Below are positions 32,647 through 41,582 of a stretch of 64,000 nucleotides of DNA, one piece after another. Each line of letters opens with the position of its first letter. The first letter of the stretch is position 1. Under the pieces are notes generated by a model that had not been told where the DNA came from, ran no database searches, and saw nothing but the letters and a program-made list of their open reading frames with translations. The position numbers were made by a program, and so were the translations under genes. Location of the stretch: assembly GCA_025331565.1 (NCBI GenBank), contig JAFREQ010000024.1, positions 2,046,501 to 2,110,500 on the forward strand. The letters are read 5' to 3'. This DNA is from Holacanthus passer (taxonomy: Eukaryota; Chordata; Actinopteri; Pomacanthidae).

Positions 32647-33495
32647 CGCCCACCACACCAGCAGTGGTATTACTGTCATGTGTGATGTGGTCGCTCTCAC
32701 CTCATTTAACCATCTCTTTTCCTCTTTTCTCTCCATCTTTGTCTCGTTTTGTTTGTTTTATCTTCTTTCTTTCTTCTGACTTATTGTCTCCTTTCCTCAT
32801 TCTTCTCCTTCATCTCCTCTTCCACCTATTTTTCTCTTTTCTCTTTACATGATCTCTCCATTCCTTCTCTTTTTCCTCGTTTCCTGTGCTGTTTTTTGAA
32901 CTTACTCACTTCCTCCTGTCGTCTCTACCATTCATTCCTTTACTAGACTGAATTTTCTCTGTCTCTCTCTTTCACTCTTACTTCCTCTTCTTTCTCTTTC
33001 TTTCTTTTTCCTTTTCTGCTTTGTTTTCTATCTTCTCATTCTTTTATCCACTTATCTTTTTTCTTCCTCTCATGTCCTCTTCATGTCAGTATTTCCTCCA
33101 ATCCTCTTTTCCTGTTTTCTTTAGAACGCTGTATCATTTTCTCTTCTACTTCATCTTCATTCATGCAGCACTTCTGTCCTTCAAAGTAAAATAGAGAGAA
33201 ACAAAAAATACACGAAAATGAGAAGAGAAAACATGAAAGAGAAGAAAACAGAAAACAGAAGAACCAACTCTAAAATTAGAATTTGGCCTTCAGGTCAAAG
33301 TGAGTTTGATGCTTCCAGCTGATTATTGTAAGTGACCTGTCCCTCTGTGTCCGTCCAGGTGAGCAGAAGCGTCACCAGGTGGTGATCCACGGCATCGAGC
33401 CGCTGCTGGAGACTCCTCTGCAGTGGCTCAGCGAACACCTCAGCCACCCCGACAACTTCCTGCACATCTGCGTCGTCCCAGCCCCCACCGACTGA
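4992..33495 (+). CDS. atg5: autophagy protein 5, 7 coding exons
   Basis: Coding exons: 4992-5099, 5742-5869, 6945-7023, 7681-7843, 10439-10533, 19584-19701 and 33359-33495. They total 828 nt and encode 275 aa plus TGA, the same length as human ATG5. All introns obey GT-AG and phases join cleanly. Landmarks are MADDKDVLRDVWFGRIP at the N terminus, LVTDKVKKHF, EGTPLKWHYPIG, HCPS, KEADALKHKSQ, KKDHKQLWMGL, GFRYIPFRIYQ, and PLQWLSEHLSHPDNFLHI near the C terminus. By family knowledge Lys130 (in S-I-K-E-A-D) is the ATG12 acceptor, and it falls at residue 130 here. ATG12-ATG5 with ATG16L1 lipidates LC3/GABARAP on the phagophore. Introns 10534-19583 (9.0 kb) and 19702-33358 (13.7 kb) are very large. 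The gene appears intact. Position 193, the reported calpain cleavage site (Thr) in human, is Met here. Confidence 0.97.
5100..5741 (+). other. atg5 intron after the first coding exon
   Basis: 642-bp intron bounded by TAT|GTGAGT and ctcccAG|CTG. From an ATG at 5373 it is open in the frame of the following exon (see findings). Nothing else is recognised. Confidence 0.85.
5870..6944 (+). other. atg5 intron, no other feature seen
   Basis: 1075-bp intron between TG|GTGAGA and ttccAG|GCAC. AT-rich unique-looking sequence. No repeat or gene was recognised. Confidence 0.8.
7921..7970. repeat. GCAC/CA microsatellite in atg5 intron
   Basis: About 50 bp, beginning with GCAC units and becoming pure CA. 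It is followed directly by the duplicated exon fragment. Confidence 0.95.
7978..8000 (+). repeat. copied fragment of atg5 exon 5 inside the next intron
   Basis: A 23-bp segment repeats the end of coding exon 5 (7802-7824, encoding the KKDHKQL region) with a single A-to-G mismatch. It lies 176 bp downstream, immediately after the GCAC/CA microsatellite at 7921-7970. It is too short and lacks splice sites, so it is not a usable exon. It looks like a small segmental duplication linked to the microsatellite. Confidence 0.7.
8500..8745. mobile_element. degenerate teleost hAT-type non-autonomous element
   Basis: Begins AGGGTTGCAGCTAAT-TATTAT-CATAGTTGATT. This resembles the widespread fish consensus AGGGCTGCAACTAACGATTATTTTCAT...GATTAATC. 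The rest is AT-rich and diverged, and the right end is not defined. Identification is from memory of the family. Confidence 0.5.
9613..9821. mobile_element. small hAT-like MITE with 11-bp terminal inverted repeats
   Basis: The left end GACTGGGGTTG (9613-9623) is the exact reverse complement of the right end CAACCCCAGTC (9811-9821). The roughly 209-bp interval contains repeated cacggt/accgtg and an AT-rich right half, with no coding capacity. Flanking 8-bp target duplications are not clear, so the true termini may be a base or two inside. The structure fits a non-autonomous DNA transposon. Confidence 0.55.
10199..10320. mobile_element. fragment of a teleost AGAGCTGG-type DNA repeat
   Basis: AGAGCTGGATATCATTTAAAA followed by several GATAC words resembles a dispersed fish repeat (AGAGCTGGGCATC... 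with multiple GATACC copies). Only one end is recognisable. Identification is from memory. Confidence 0.4.
10537..10562. repeat. CA microsatellite next to the atg5 exon-6 donor
   Basis: (CA)n begins only a few bases after the GTAACA donor at 10534. Intronic CA tracts bind hnRNP L in vertebrates, so it could influence splicing of this exon. Confidence 0.9.
12000..12480. promoter_or_regulatory. candidate non-coding regulatory element in atg5 intron
   Basis: Repeat-free sequence with balanced composition amid AT-rich intron. At 12411-12437 a PBX/MEIS-like TGTCAATCA sits between two CACAGCTG E-box words. Homeodomain-type TTTATAATTGAG and an octamer-like TTTGCAT are nearby. There is no coding potential. 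Function is inferred only from motif density. Confidence 0.35.
13371..13430. mobile_element. tail of a dispersed teleost retroelement-like repeat
   Basis: AAGATAAGAGAAGAT then TATTCGTCCCACAATGGGGAAATTCACA. The same block occurs at 48801-48850. This GATAA-rich plus GTCCCACA-GGGGAAATTC signature is a familiar fish repeat end. Its exact family was not determined. Confidence 0.55.
13743..13791. repeat. poly-C plus CA microsatellite
   Basis: A run of eight C followed by about 20 CA units in atg5 intron 10534-19583. Confidence 0.95.
14380..14860. promoter_or_regulatory. candidate regulatory element with a PRDM1/IRF-like site
   Basis: GC-rich stretch containing GGAAAGTGAAAATT at 14506-14519, close to the PRDM1/IRF consensus (AAGTGAAAG/GAAAGTGAAA), and TGACGCCATTGTG upstream. 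A 21-bp near-perfect tandem repeat is at 14812-14853. No gene is encoded. The regulatory role is a hypothesis. Confidence 0.3.
14812..14853. repeat. 21-bp tandem duplication
   Basis: Two adjacent 21-bp units (14812-14832 and 14833-14853) differing at two positions, each containing CTTTACAGTA. Confidence 0.85.
15640..16500. promoter_or_regulatory. candidate conserved enhancer or cryptic promoter in atg5 intron
   Basis: Two exact 12-bp copies of CCATCAATTAGG (15853-15864 and 15880-15891) are spaced 27 bp apart, a pattern expected of paired homeodomain sites. Further right the sequence becomes CpG-rich, with an AP-1 site TGACTCA (16221-16227) and an E2F-like TTTCGCGCC (16254-16262) followed by CCGCCCCGCC. 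No open frame has gene-like conservation. It could be a long-range enhancer (for example of prdm1a) or an alternative start site. Confidence 0.35.
16552..16795. mobile_element. degenerate AGGGCTGGGCGATA-type fish DNA element
   Basis: Starts with AAGGGCTGGGCGATAATTCA and ends near ATTGTGATATACACC. Both resemble the ends of a common fish hAT-type non-autonomous family. The internal sequence is diverged. Confidence 0.5.
16800..17040. mobile_element. degenerate AGGGCTGCAACTAA-type fish hAT element
   Basis: TAGGACTGCAATGATTATTTT then ATGATTGATTAATC matches the start of the same family seen at 8500 and, reversed, at about 26717-26925. It sits directly after another element, suggesting nested or adjacent insertions. 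Confidence 0.5.
18172..18226. mobile_element. dispersed fish repeat with the GCGGTCGCTCTTACCCAGAGTGA core
   Basis: Sequence reading TTTACATTTTAAGCATTTAG then CGGTCGCTCTTACCCAGAGT closely follows a very common teleost repeat (CATTTAGCAGACGCTCTTATCCAGAGCGACTT). Only the core is recognisable here. The family name is not certain to me. Confidence 0.55.
20776..20815. repeat. TCTG/CCTG tetranucleotide microsatellite
   Basis: About ten units of CTGT interrupted regularly by CCTG, in the large atg5 intron. Confidence 0.9.
22690..22900. promoter_or_regulatory. candidate element with a kappaB-like site
   Basis: Contains GGGGATTCCC at 22790-22799, an ideal NF-kappaB-type decamer, within unique-looking sequence that also has CAGCAATTGCAG. 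NF-kappaB is an established activator of Prdm1 and many immune genes, but the target here is unknown. Confidence 0.3.
23127..23150. repeat. short telomere-like CCCCTAA run
   Basis: About 3.5 units of the heptamer CCCCTAA/CCCTAAC in tandem, differing from the vertebrate CCCTAA hexamer by one C. It lies inside the atg5 intron. Confidence 0.85.
25600..26010. promoter_or_regulatory. C-rich block and GC-rich unique segment in atg5 intron
   Basis: The left part (25600-25746) has many CCCC/CACCC runs on the plus strand, so the minus strand could form G-quadruplexes and offers KLF/Sp sites. The right part (25760-26010) is unusually GC-rich for this intron, with no recognised repeat. The 111-aa open frame across it is not recognisable as a protein. 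Regulatory function is a guess. Confidence 0.3.
26717..26925. mobile_element. degenerate fish hAT-type element, reverse orientation
   Basis: Contains TCTGAGGATTTCCTTTGTTTT and TCTTTGGGTTTAGGACTGTTG, and ends ATCAATCATGAAAATAATC. All resemble the interior and end of the same AGGGCTGCAACTAA family. Confidence 0.6.
27013..27081. repeat. 32-bp tandem repeat built from CAGT units
   Basis: CAGTAATTGATTCAGTCAGC recurs at 27021 and 27053 (period 32), embedded in CAGT/CCAGT tetranucleotides. About two copies. Confidence 0.85.
28975..29014. repeat. GT microsatellite
   Basis: About 20 GT units. A second GT array lies 130 bp further on. Confidence 0.95.
29143..29193. repeat. GT microsatellite with GGGT interruption
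   Basis: About 50 bp of GT with a GGGTGGG interruption near its right end. Confidence 0.95.
32045..32090. repeat. perfect 20-bp inverted repeat with 6-nt loop
   Basis: Arm 32045-32064 is the exact reverse complement of arm 32071-32090, separated by TGCTGG. The stem can form a strong hairpin in DNA or in the atg5 pre-mRNA. It is followed by CpG-rich sequence with a GC box (GGGCGGGGCC near 32137-32146). Confidence 0.95.
32290..32643. repeat. 350-bp CT/CCCT homopyrimidine tract
   Basis: Almost pure pyrimidine on the plus strand: CT dinucleotides interspersed with regularly recurring CCCTCCCT blocks. It ends about 0.7 kb before the last atg5 coding exon. Long mirror-symmetric tracts of this type can form triplex (H-DNA) and are length-unstable. 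The R/E/G open frames on the other strand are artefacts. Confidence 0.97.
32650..33180. repeat. imperfect pyrimidine-rich region
   Basis: T/C-rich sequence (TTCTCTTT, CTTCCT words) continuing the CT tract towards the last atg5 exon. Low complexity with no gene. Confidence 0.7.
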
Positions 33496-35145
33496 GGCCA
33501 CGCCCGCCACGCCTCGCCATCGCCGTGACGACCGACCGACCCACCGGCCGGCTGGAGGGGAACTCCAGAAACGGTGGAAACTCTGAACTCTTAATGAGAT
33601 GGAGATCAGAACCTTAAATCGATGAAGATGAACGAAGGATGTGAAGGAGGTGTTTAACGAACCTCCTTTTCCATCTTGTTGTCTATTTACCTTCCTACTA
33701 CTGCTCCTCTTTTCCTCTCAGAAAAGCTGATTATAGGACGTGAGGATGAAAAGACGTTTGACGTTGGAAGAGCAGAGGATCTCTCCTTTTTCTACTCTGC
33801 TGCCTCACATCTTCTCCTCCTCCTCTTCCTCTCTTCTCTGAACAAACAAACGTCTCGATGGGAGGAAAGGAGGTGAACTGGTTCCTCCTTTTTGCCGTAC
33901 ATCTTATTCCTGGTCGAGTCCAAGACAAAGACTGTCCCGTGGACGGGGAGGCAGGATTGTTTTGGCGTATCCAGTTCTGCTGAAGTTGCCTTATTTACCC
34001 CGTTCATGCATTTTCATCATCATCCTCATTGTCCTGCAAAAACGTCCGGACGCACAAAGTTACTGAGTTTGCACCACAGCCTGCAAACGTTACCGTCATC
34101 TCCAGGAACTTCTGGTGGTTTGTTTTTGACTTTGTACTGTTGGTTACGTAGCTTTCATTAGCATTAAAGGGAGCTGGAATAAGAAGAGGACGAGCTGTTC
34201 TGGCGCTCGGAGGCAGAGACACGTTTCTCTCCACTGATCCCAACACGCTCGGGCTCCGGTTTGGACTGAGCGTCTGGTGCCACTGTTGAGATTATCATCT
34301 AATTTCAAGTAATTTGAAAAAGCAACTTAACAAGCAGACAAAGTGTCATCACATAGTGCTGTTTCTGAATTAACATTACATTTCAGCTTGAACTCAAAAA
34401 CAGTGTAACTAATGTTTTTTTTAACTTCATTTCTCGTATTCTCTTGAAGAGAAAGTTCAGTTAGAATTGTGCTTGTACATCCCGGGTTTGTATTGTTCAA
34501 CGGTTACATCTTCAAATGACAAAACCCAGCCAAGTCTGCACTTTGTTTCCAGCTTGTTTTTTGTCTGACTCTCTTTGCAGAAGACAGATGGAGATACGGG
34601 ATTTTCACAGGGTATCTTTTGAGCGTGAACCAGCTATTTATGAGACTAAAGCATTTTGTTCAAGGGTCATGGGCAAAAGCTCAACAACATGACACATGTG
34701 TTTTCAATAGCAGCTGTTGATTTTGCAGTTTTACTGTCTGTTTTCGTCACATTTGGCTCGAGCGTCTTCGTCCACTGCCAAACTCAAACCATCATTTTAA
34801 GAAGTGAGCTCAGATAATGAGACGGCAGTTAGCGTCGAGTCTGTTGGGGCCACAGATGTTTGACTTGTTCTACATAAGTTTTCATTGTCAAATTTTAAGT
34901 TGTGGACAGAAACCGGCCAAAGCATTTATGACTTTTGACAGAACACTAACTTTAGCTGATTGGATCTGATTACTTTGCTGGATGTTGAGACGTTGATGAA
35001 TCAATCATTGTTTTTTTAGAGCCACGTATCAGCATCTTGTCTTTTTTTACATCTGTTCATACTGAAATTAAATCATAATTAAAGCTTTCAGCTGACACTG
35101 TTAACCCAAATGACTTCAAATAATAAAGAGTTGATTCAAGTCAAT
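33496..35145 (+). other. atg5: atg5 3' UTR
   Basis: The sequence after the TGA at 33493-33495 is non-coding and becomes AT-rich. The first canonical AATAAA on the plus strand is at 35122-35127, followed by a T/G-rich stretch, giving a 3' UTR of about 1.6 kb. An ATTAAA at about 34163 and others near 35068-35080 could be alternative polyadenylation signals. The open frames inside (for example around 33676-33876) are not conserved-looking. Confidence 0.5.
35122..35127 (+). terminator. candidate atg5 polyadenylation signal AATAAA
   Basis: Canonical hexamer about 1.63 kb after the atg5 stop codon, with a downstream GT/T-rich element. It is the first exact AATAAA on the plus strand after the stop codon. 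No transcript end can be seen. Confidence 0.5.
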
Positions 35146-36471
35146 GTCAGAGAATCTGGTTTTTGTTTGAGAAGACAAAAGTTGCACAATATTTGAATCC
35201 TTGAACACATTTCACAGGAGCCGTGAAGCTTTTAAAAGCATTTCACTCATTACGACTTTTTCACTACGGCCAAAGACGCCATTCAGTATAAAAAGTGAGG
35301 TTGGCAGAAGTGTCCTCGATCCCTGTGCACCTTTTTTTACACTCCAGGTAAATGTATTTGTCATGTGAAATATTTGCTGTGTCCTTAATGCCGCAGTTAT
35401 TGTCACACTGAAATTGAAAATATCACCTTCCATTATCATCTGAAACGACTCCATAAAAAGTAGTAGAGCGTCCAATGTGGATTCTTCCGCCACTGAAAGT
35501 AGTCCCCAAAGAATCGACTGTTTCTCCTGTTTTAGTCATGTTTGCTGAGCAGCTGCTTCAAAAAAATACTTCACATCCTTCATTTATGTCATGATTTATT
35601 CGCTGTTCATCTGTTTCCACTGTTGCATTTTCTTTATATTACTATACTAACGTTTCCACCTCAATCAAACATGAAACCTTTTGTGGGGTTTTTTTGTTTT
35701 TTTTTTTTACCTTCATGTTTTTCAAATTGTAAAATGGGCACAGGTTTTGTTTTTTTCATTTCATTTCATTTGTTGACAACTCAAAAAAAAAACCTCCTGA
35801 ATTTAAAGAACACATCATCCTGTTTTTCCTGTCATCATCGTTTTCCTCCCTGAGGTCGCTGTTAGTCTGGAGCTCAGCTGGTGGGTGAAAGTGTTTGATG
35901 GGTTTCTGGGTTTGAACCGGCAGACAAGACAAAGTCAGCTTCCCTCCCCTCGAGCATTTTATCATCTTTACACTTTATCCACCTCATAAAGAACATCTCG
36001 CTCTTATGTGTTTTACTGCTGACACGCCCTCCCTCGCTCTCTTCATCTCTCCTGGTTAATTATCTGTTGGCATTCCACCCGCTGCTAATGAGACCACTAA
36101 ACTGTCCTGCCAGACAAGCCTCAGGGCAGCTCTGTCACTGTGTGTGTGTGTGTGTGTGTGTTTGTCTCAGTGTGAGCAGGCACAGTTTTGCAGAACTTAA
36201 CTCTGCAGTGTGAGTGTGTGATTTATGTGTGTGCATAATTATAGACATCACCCCCCCCGCAGGTGTGTGGCTGTCTTCTCACACACACTCACACACTCGT
36301 TTCTTGTCACACTGCCAGTCTGCTAATTTAAAGTGTGTGTGCTTTGTGAGTGATGTCACACATCATGTCATCACGTCAGGCTTCCTCACCGCTGATGCCG
36401 CCGCCAAGCGTGATGGGACGGCGGGTTTATGGTGTTGAGTCAAGACCTGGGGCTCGGCGTGGGGTGTAGAA

Positions 36472-36502
<31 letters not shown>

Positions 36503-37687
36503 TTGTATACACACTGCAGTCTGTCTGTCTCACGCTGACACACACTCTTTTATGGGATTTCCCGAGCCTCCATCCGACCCCTGTACTGTACAACAGAGAG
36601 AGAGTGGGGGAGAGAGACATCGGAAATAAGGGGGGTGTTAGATGCTGAGGTGTTTCGATGGAATGAGTCAAAGGTAAATTGTTTGCATGACTGCATTTCC
36701 ACCTTTTCCCCGCCTCACTGAATCTGACTGGATGAGTTGTTTGTTTTCTATCTTTGGTTCGTCACTCTTTTTTTAACATCCTGCCGGGTCATGACGTCTT
36801 CGTAAGTCAAACTGTCATCCGACCCTTTTTTCATTCAGGGGAGTTTTACACCTGGTTTTCCTCTCACACGCAGGATTTGTGTGTTTGTGTTTCTCGTCGG
36901 CTTGAAGTTTACTACGAAGTTTATTTGAAAAGGCCTCATGAAAAGATCCATATTGTGACATGTTTCTGTTTCTGAGCAGCTTTGGCAACAAGTCAGGAGG
37001 AGAACGACTCACTGAGGGAACAAATGAAGGTGACAGTGAAAAAGTTGTTGGACGACGGAGCTACTTTTCCGTGATCGATCGTAGCGACATGTCGTATGTG
37101 AACGGATCCTTGATTCAGTGAACCGTCTCTGCATTTCATTACAAATGCAAAGTCCATGACTCAACATCACATCCTTTGTTATTTAGTAGGACAGACGTCA
37201 TTGAGCGCTCGCAGACGACTTCACTGGGAGATTTTGTCTATAAAACTTCCAGGTTATGTTTCTGTGTCTCAGCTCTGGTACCAGCTACATTTTAATGCAC
37301 AGTGGGTTTGACAAATCTGGGGAATGGAATAAAAAAATCAGGCACATTTATATCGACATCCCAGAAGGTGATGAAGGTGTTTGTGTCTGTGTTTGAAAAG
37401 TTCTTCTGTTTTCGTGGATTTTTGTGTATCACGATATGTTGCGTTCTAATATGTTGATCTTTTTCTATATTCTATTTTGATCTGAAATAAATCCAATGTG
37501 TCCGAGGAGGTTTAACAACAGAGCAGACAGTTGTTCGGTGTCTTTCAGAATTTAATTAGGATCAGGAAGCTTTTCATCAACAGTTTGTTTGTGTCTCCAT
37601 ACCGACTGCAAACACTCGTCTGTTTGTTCCAATAATAAACCAAAAACTTTACCGGACAACTGATTTCCACCAGATTCCGCGAAACCA

Positions 37688-37688
<1 letters not shown>

Positions 37689-37728
<40 letters not shown>
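37689..37728. repeat. CA microsatellite
   Basis: Twenty CA units. Further CA arrays follow at 37866-37887, 38024-38062 and 38319-38346. Confidence 0.95.
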
Positions 37729-37730
<2 letters not shown>

Positions 37731-38020
37731 CACACACACTTTTACCATCAGTTCAGACCACAAACTATGCCCTCCAACTCGGTCCCCTACTGTCCTGCCT
37801 GATTCCGTGAAACCACAGTCTCCCTCTCTCTCTCACACACACACGCATGCACACAGACATGCACACACACACACACACACACACACCTTCTGCTTTAAAG
37901 CATCTCGGGGGGCTGCAGCGTTCTGTTGTGTATCAGACAGCAGAGCAAAGATCAAGAAGATCAACAGATGAGAGCGATTAGTGATGAAGAGGAAGTCATG
38001 AGTGTGTTCGCCCTCTGAAG

Positions 38021-38064
<44 letters not shown>

Positions 38065-38315
38065 GAGAACGGGACAGAGGACACGAGTGACGAGTGAAAT
38101 GACAGCATACTGGAAGTGTGTGTCCCTGTGTGATGATTCAAACTGCAAACTGATGAAGTGAGGGACAGAGTGAATTAGTGAAGAGATGGAAGGATGAAAA
38201 ACAAAAAACAGAGACGGGATGAATCCAGAGCAAATTAGTGTTAATGAGTGTGTGGTCGCTCTTATACTCAACATCTTTGTCTAGACGTGCTTGTTTACAT
38301 GTAGTGGAACAGACA

Positions 38316-38351
<36 letters not shown>

Positions 38352-39710
38352 GTATCCAGTCTGTCTTTAATACGTCTTTAAAACAATCATTTTAATTTTA
38401 ACATTTTCTCTTCAGCAGCTTTTAAAGTGGAAAAATGGAAAAGAAAATGTAAAATTTGGGCAATAAAGTCAGAATATTTTGAAACTTTTTTTTAACATTA
38501 TTCTCACAACTTATGACGTTTTCCTCTAAATATTTCAACATTATTCTCAAAACTCAGTCACACATGTGGGACGAATGAATTTGTGGTTCATTTTCCATCT
38601 TATTCTAATAATGACACATGTTGACTGTTGTTTAAAACCCGAGTCGAGGAACAGCTGTTCTGGCTGAAATGTCTCATCTGTCAAACTGTCCCCTCATTTA
38701 AAACCTGTGTTGGTCCGTTTCATAAACTCTCTGAGGAAAAGTGTGTTGGGATCGAACCGACCTCCTGCAGCTGCTTTTGTCTCCAGCTCTGAAATCTGTC
38801 AGCGCACATTGTGTTGGAGGAAAACACCGAATGAGAGCGATGGCTTGTTTGTTGGGAGACTTTTTCTTCCTGTCGCTGCCTTAAACACCGACACGCTTCA
38901 CGCTGACACTTTCTTCCTTTCACTTGCTCTCGCTGCGATTCAGCTCCTCACGAAGCTGCAGAAATGTGTCACACTGAGGTTTAACGTTAAAGATGGATGT
39001 TTGCGTTCAGTGTCAAGAATAAAAGTGAACTCAATCTGGTTAAAAAGTTTCAATTTCAAATAGATTAGATAGAAATATAGACTTTTCCAACCAAAGTCGT
39101 CCCAGTTTTCACTGTTCAGCACATCTGGACAGAGTGAATCCAGCAAATCACCAGATCTGTTCTTTGCAGCAGGAATGAATTATCTTCAACTTTTTTAAAA
39201 ACAAAGTAGAGATAAGATCAGTTTAGAATCAGAATCAGTCTCTTTTCAAATATGTTCAGTATTACTTCTTCTAATGTTCTTATGATTGGACACCATCAAC
39301 ACATCACTCCATCACAGCAAAGATCGCCATAGCTTTTACTTTTTGACGACACCATCGTGGGACTAATACACAGATTCATTGTAATGTTTAAAGGACTAAT
39401 TTACAGATTTTAAAAAGTCTGTGAATCAGCTCTGGGTCTGAAGATCCAAAAGGACTTTTAAATAAACCAACAAATTCAACCATCACAGGTTTGTTATAAT
39501 CTCAGTTTCAGAGATGCCTCCAGTTTATTTTATCTACAGCTCAGAAAGATTTTTTCATTTTACAAAATACACACAAATGCTCCTCATTAGAATTTCAGAT
39601 TAAATTGAAACAGCTAATTAATGAGATTACATAAGGAAAGAGTTTCTTTTCCTCCAGTAAAACCAGTAAACAATCAGTGAACCTCTTTGTCTCTCTGTTC
39701 CTGGCAGTGT

Positions 39711-39744
<34 letters not shown>

Positions 39745-39853
39745 ACTCCTCTCTGTGGTTCTCTTTCTCTTCTCTCAGAAGATGGAGGGATGGACATCCA
39801 TTTTTTTATGAGCACCACGGCCTTTGAAGTTTGTAATGATTCAAAGGACACAG

Positions 39854-39855
<2 letters not shown>

Positions 39856-39906
<51 letters not shown>
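39856..39906. repeat. CA microsatellite
   Basis: About 25 CA units. A second array lies at 39712-39742. Confidence 0.95.
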
Positions 39907-39908
<2 letters not shown>

Positions 39909-41063
39909 ATATGACACATTAAACATCAGTGGTCTTTTATATCTCCCTGGTGCAGACTCGGAGGAGAAGGTAGCAGAGTTCATTCAACTGTCCTGACAAA
40001 AAGAGCAAGAAGAGACAGACACGGAAATTCCAAAACCTACAGTCACGAGCCGGCGGCACCAGGACAAAGACCAAGAACTTACCTGGAGGCACAAGAAAGA
40101 TAATTCCACACCGGATGAAAGTCACGACAGACGGGTGAAGAACCTGTCAGACTGGGAAGATACCCAAACAGAGGAGGAGCTGAAGGACAGTCCGAGCCAA
40201 ACTTTAGCATAACACTTAACAAAGACAGAGACAGAACAGTTCAGACCGAAGGTGTCGGTGACCCTTTCCAACACGAAGGAACCGTCTTCCACCCTCATCG
40301 TCCAGTAAAGGACGGCTGTGACTGAGCAAAGACCAAACCACCACCATCCCACCAGCTGACAGAGGAAGGTCCACAGGGCTCATAAGAAGGTCCTCTGGAG
40401 AAACCATCCCTCCCCAAGACTCACAAAGACTCTCCAACGTAACCAGACAGGAACAGAACCAAACATACATCTGCTGACTCAGCTCCTCCGGCTGCTGCTC
40501 AACATATTCAAAGCTCTATGTTCATATTCTGGACAGAAGGTTTGACAGTGGAACAAAAGTAAAGTTCCCTGGACAGGGAAGGAGGTCTGAGACACCACAT
40601 ATCCCCCACCCACAGTTCTCTCCTTTCATCACTTCCCAGGAGATTTGACGACCATGAAAGCCCGGGACTCCCCGTCAGTCACAGCTGAAGGAGCTGGATG
40701 AGGCGTTTTCATTTATCTACAACCAGTCGCCTCACACTCAGCTCCGCTTGGACGAACTCAGTGACTGAGAATCTTCACATCTTCACATCTTCCTTTAAAG
40801 CTCTTGTTCTCTTCTTCTTCATAAAAAGTGCCATCACTCTTCTCTCTCTCACTCTCTGTGTCTTCCTCTCTCCTCCTCACCGTCTTCTCTCTCTCAAAGA
40901 AAACTTTCCCCTTCGCAGTAAAAACCCAAAGCCGCCCACCTTCCCCTGCAGCCTCACAGACACACACCAGAGCACTGTGCCGCTTAAACCTGCCAGCCAC
41001 CACCCAGGGCTTTACACATCTAATACATGGTGCCAGAGGATATACTGTACATAAACATAGTAA

Positions 41064-41494
41064 AGTAACATGACCAAAAGTATGTGGACACCTGGATATG
41101 ACACACATGTGATTGCAGGCTTTAAACTGCAGCTTTAACATCCTTCTAATTTCAGTCTTTCCACCAGATGTTGAAGCTCCTGCACCGATTTGCTCCCATT
41201 CACCAACGAGAGCATCAGTGATGTTCGACGAAGATGTCGGGGGATCAGGTTTGCTGGACGGGGTCGACGCAGGCCGGTCGAGCTCTTCCACACCAAAACA
41301 ATGCGTCCACGGAGCCGCTTTGTGCACAGGAGGCGCTGCAATGTTGAAACAGGAGAGGCAGCTTACAAAACTGAGACTGTAGCTGAAACATCGTTCTTAC
41401 TTGGGAAATCTTTATCAAACCAAAACAAAACAGCCTCAGTCCAAATGCACACATAAGGACAGGGGTGTCTACATACTTTTGGCCACAAGGTGAA
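41064..41494 (-). mobile_element. internally deleted Tc1/mariner-type element with transposase remnant
   Basis: Left end ACCAAAAGTATGTGGACACC and right end GGTGTCTACATACTTTTGGCC are near-perfect inverted repeats typical of a very abundant fish Tc1/mariner family. On the minus strand between them, fragments of the transposase C terminus survive in different frames: VEELDRPA, NITDALVGEWEQ and ELQHLVERL. Full elements of this family are over 1 kb, so most of the transposase (including the catalytic DDE region) is missing and the rest is frameshifted. It cannot be autonomous. Confidence 0.85.
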
Positions 41495-41546
41495 CAAATT
41501 TGGCATGTAGACTTGTGCACTATTGAATGCAAACAGACACACATAG

Positions 41547-41582
<36 letters not shown>

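Larger units (their letters stand above)
19702..33358 (+). other. largest atg5 intron (13.7 kb)
   Basis: Bounded by ATG|GTACGT and gtccAG|GTGAGC. It holds GA and CTGT microsatellites (20611-20633, 20776-20815), a telomere-like run (23127-23150), an A20 tract at about 28171-28190, a hAT remnant (about 26717-26925), a CAGT-rich tandem repeat (27013-27081), GT arrays (28975-29014, 29143-29193), a perfect hairpin (32045-32090) and the CT tract (32290-32643). No additional gene was recognised on either strand. Confidence 0.85.

Noticed and set aside
32245..32736. 163-aa and 129-aa minus-strand frames rich in R/E/G
   Set aside because: They are translations of the CT/CCCT simple repeat and have no protein-like complexity.
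40758..41327. 189-aa minus-strand frame as a separate gene
   Set aside because: Its N-terminal part is Tc1/mariner transposase debris and the rest is unrelated intergenic sequence. There is no intact gene.
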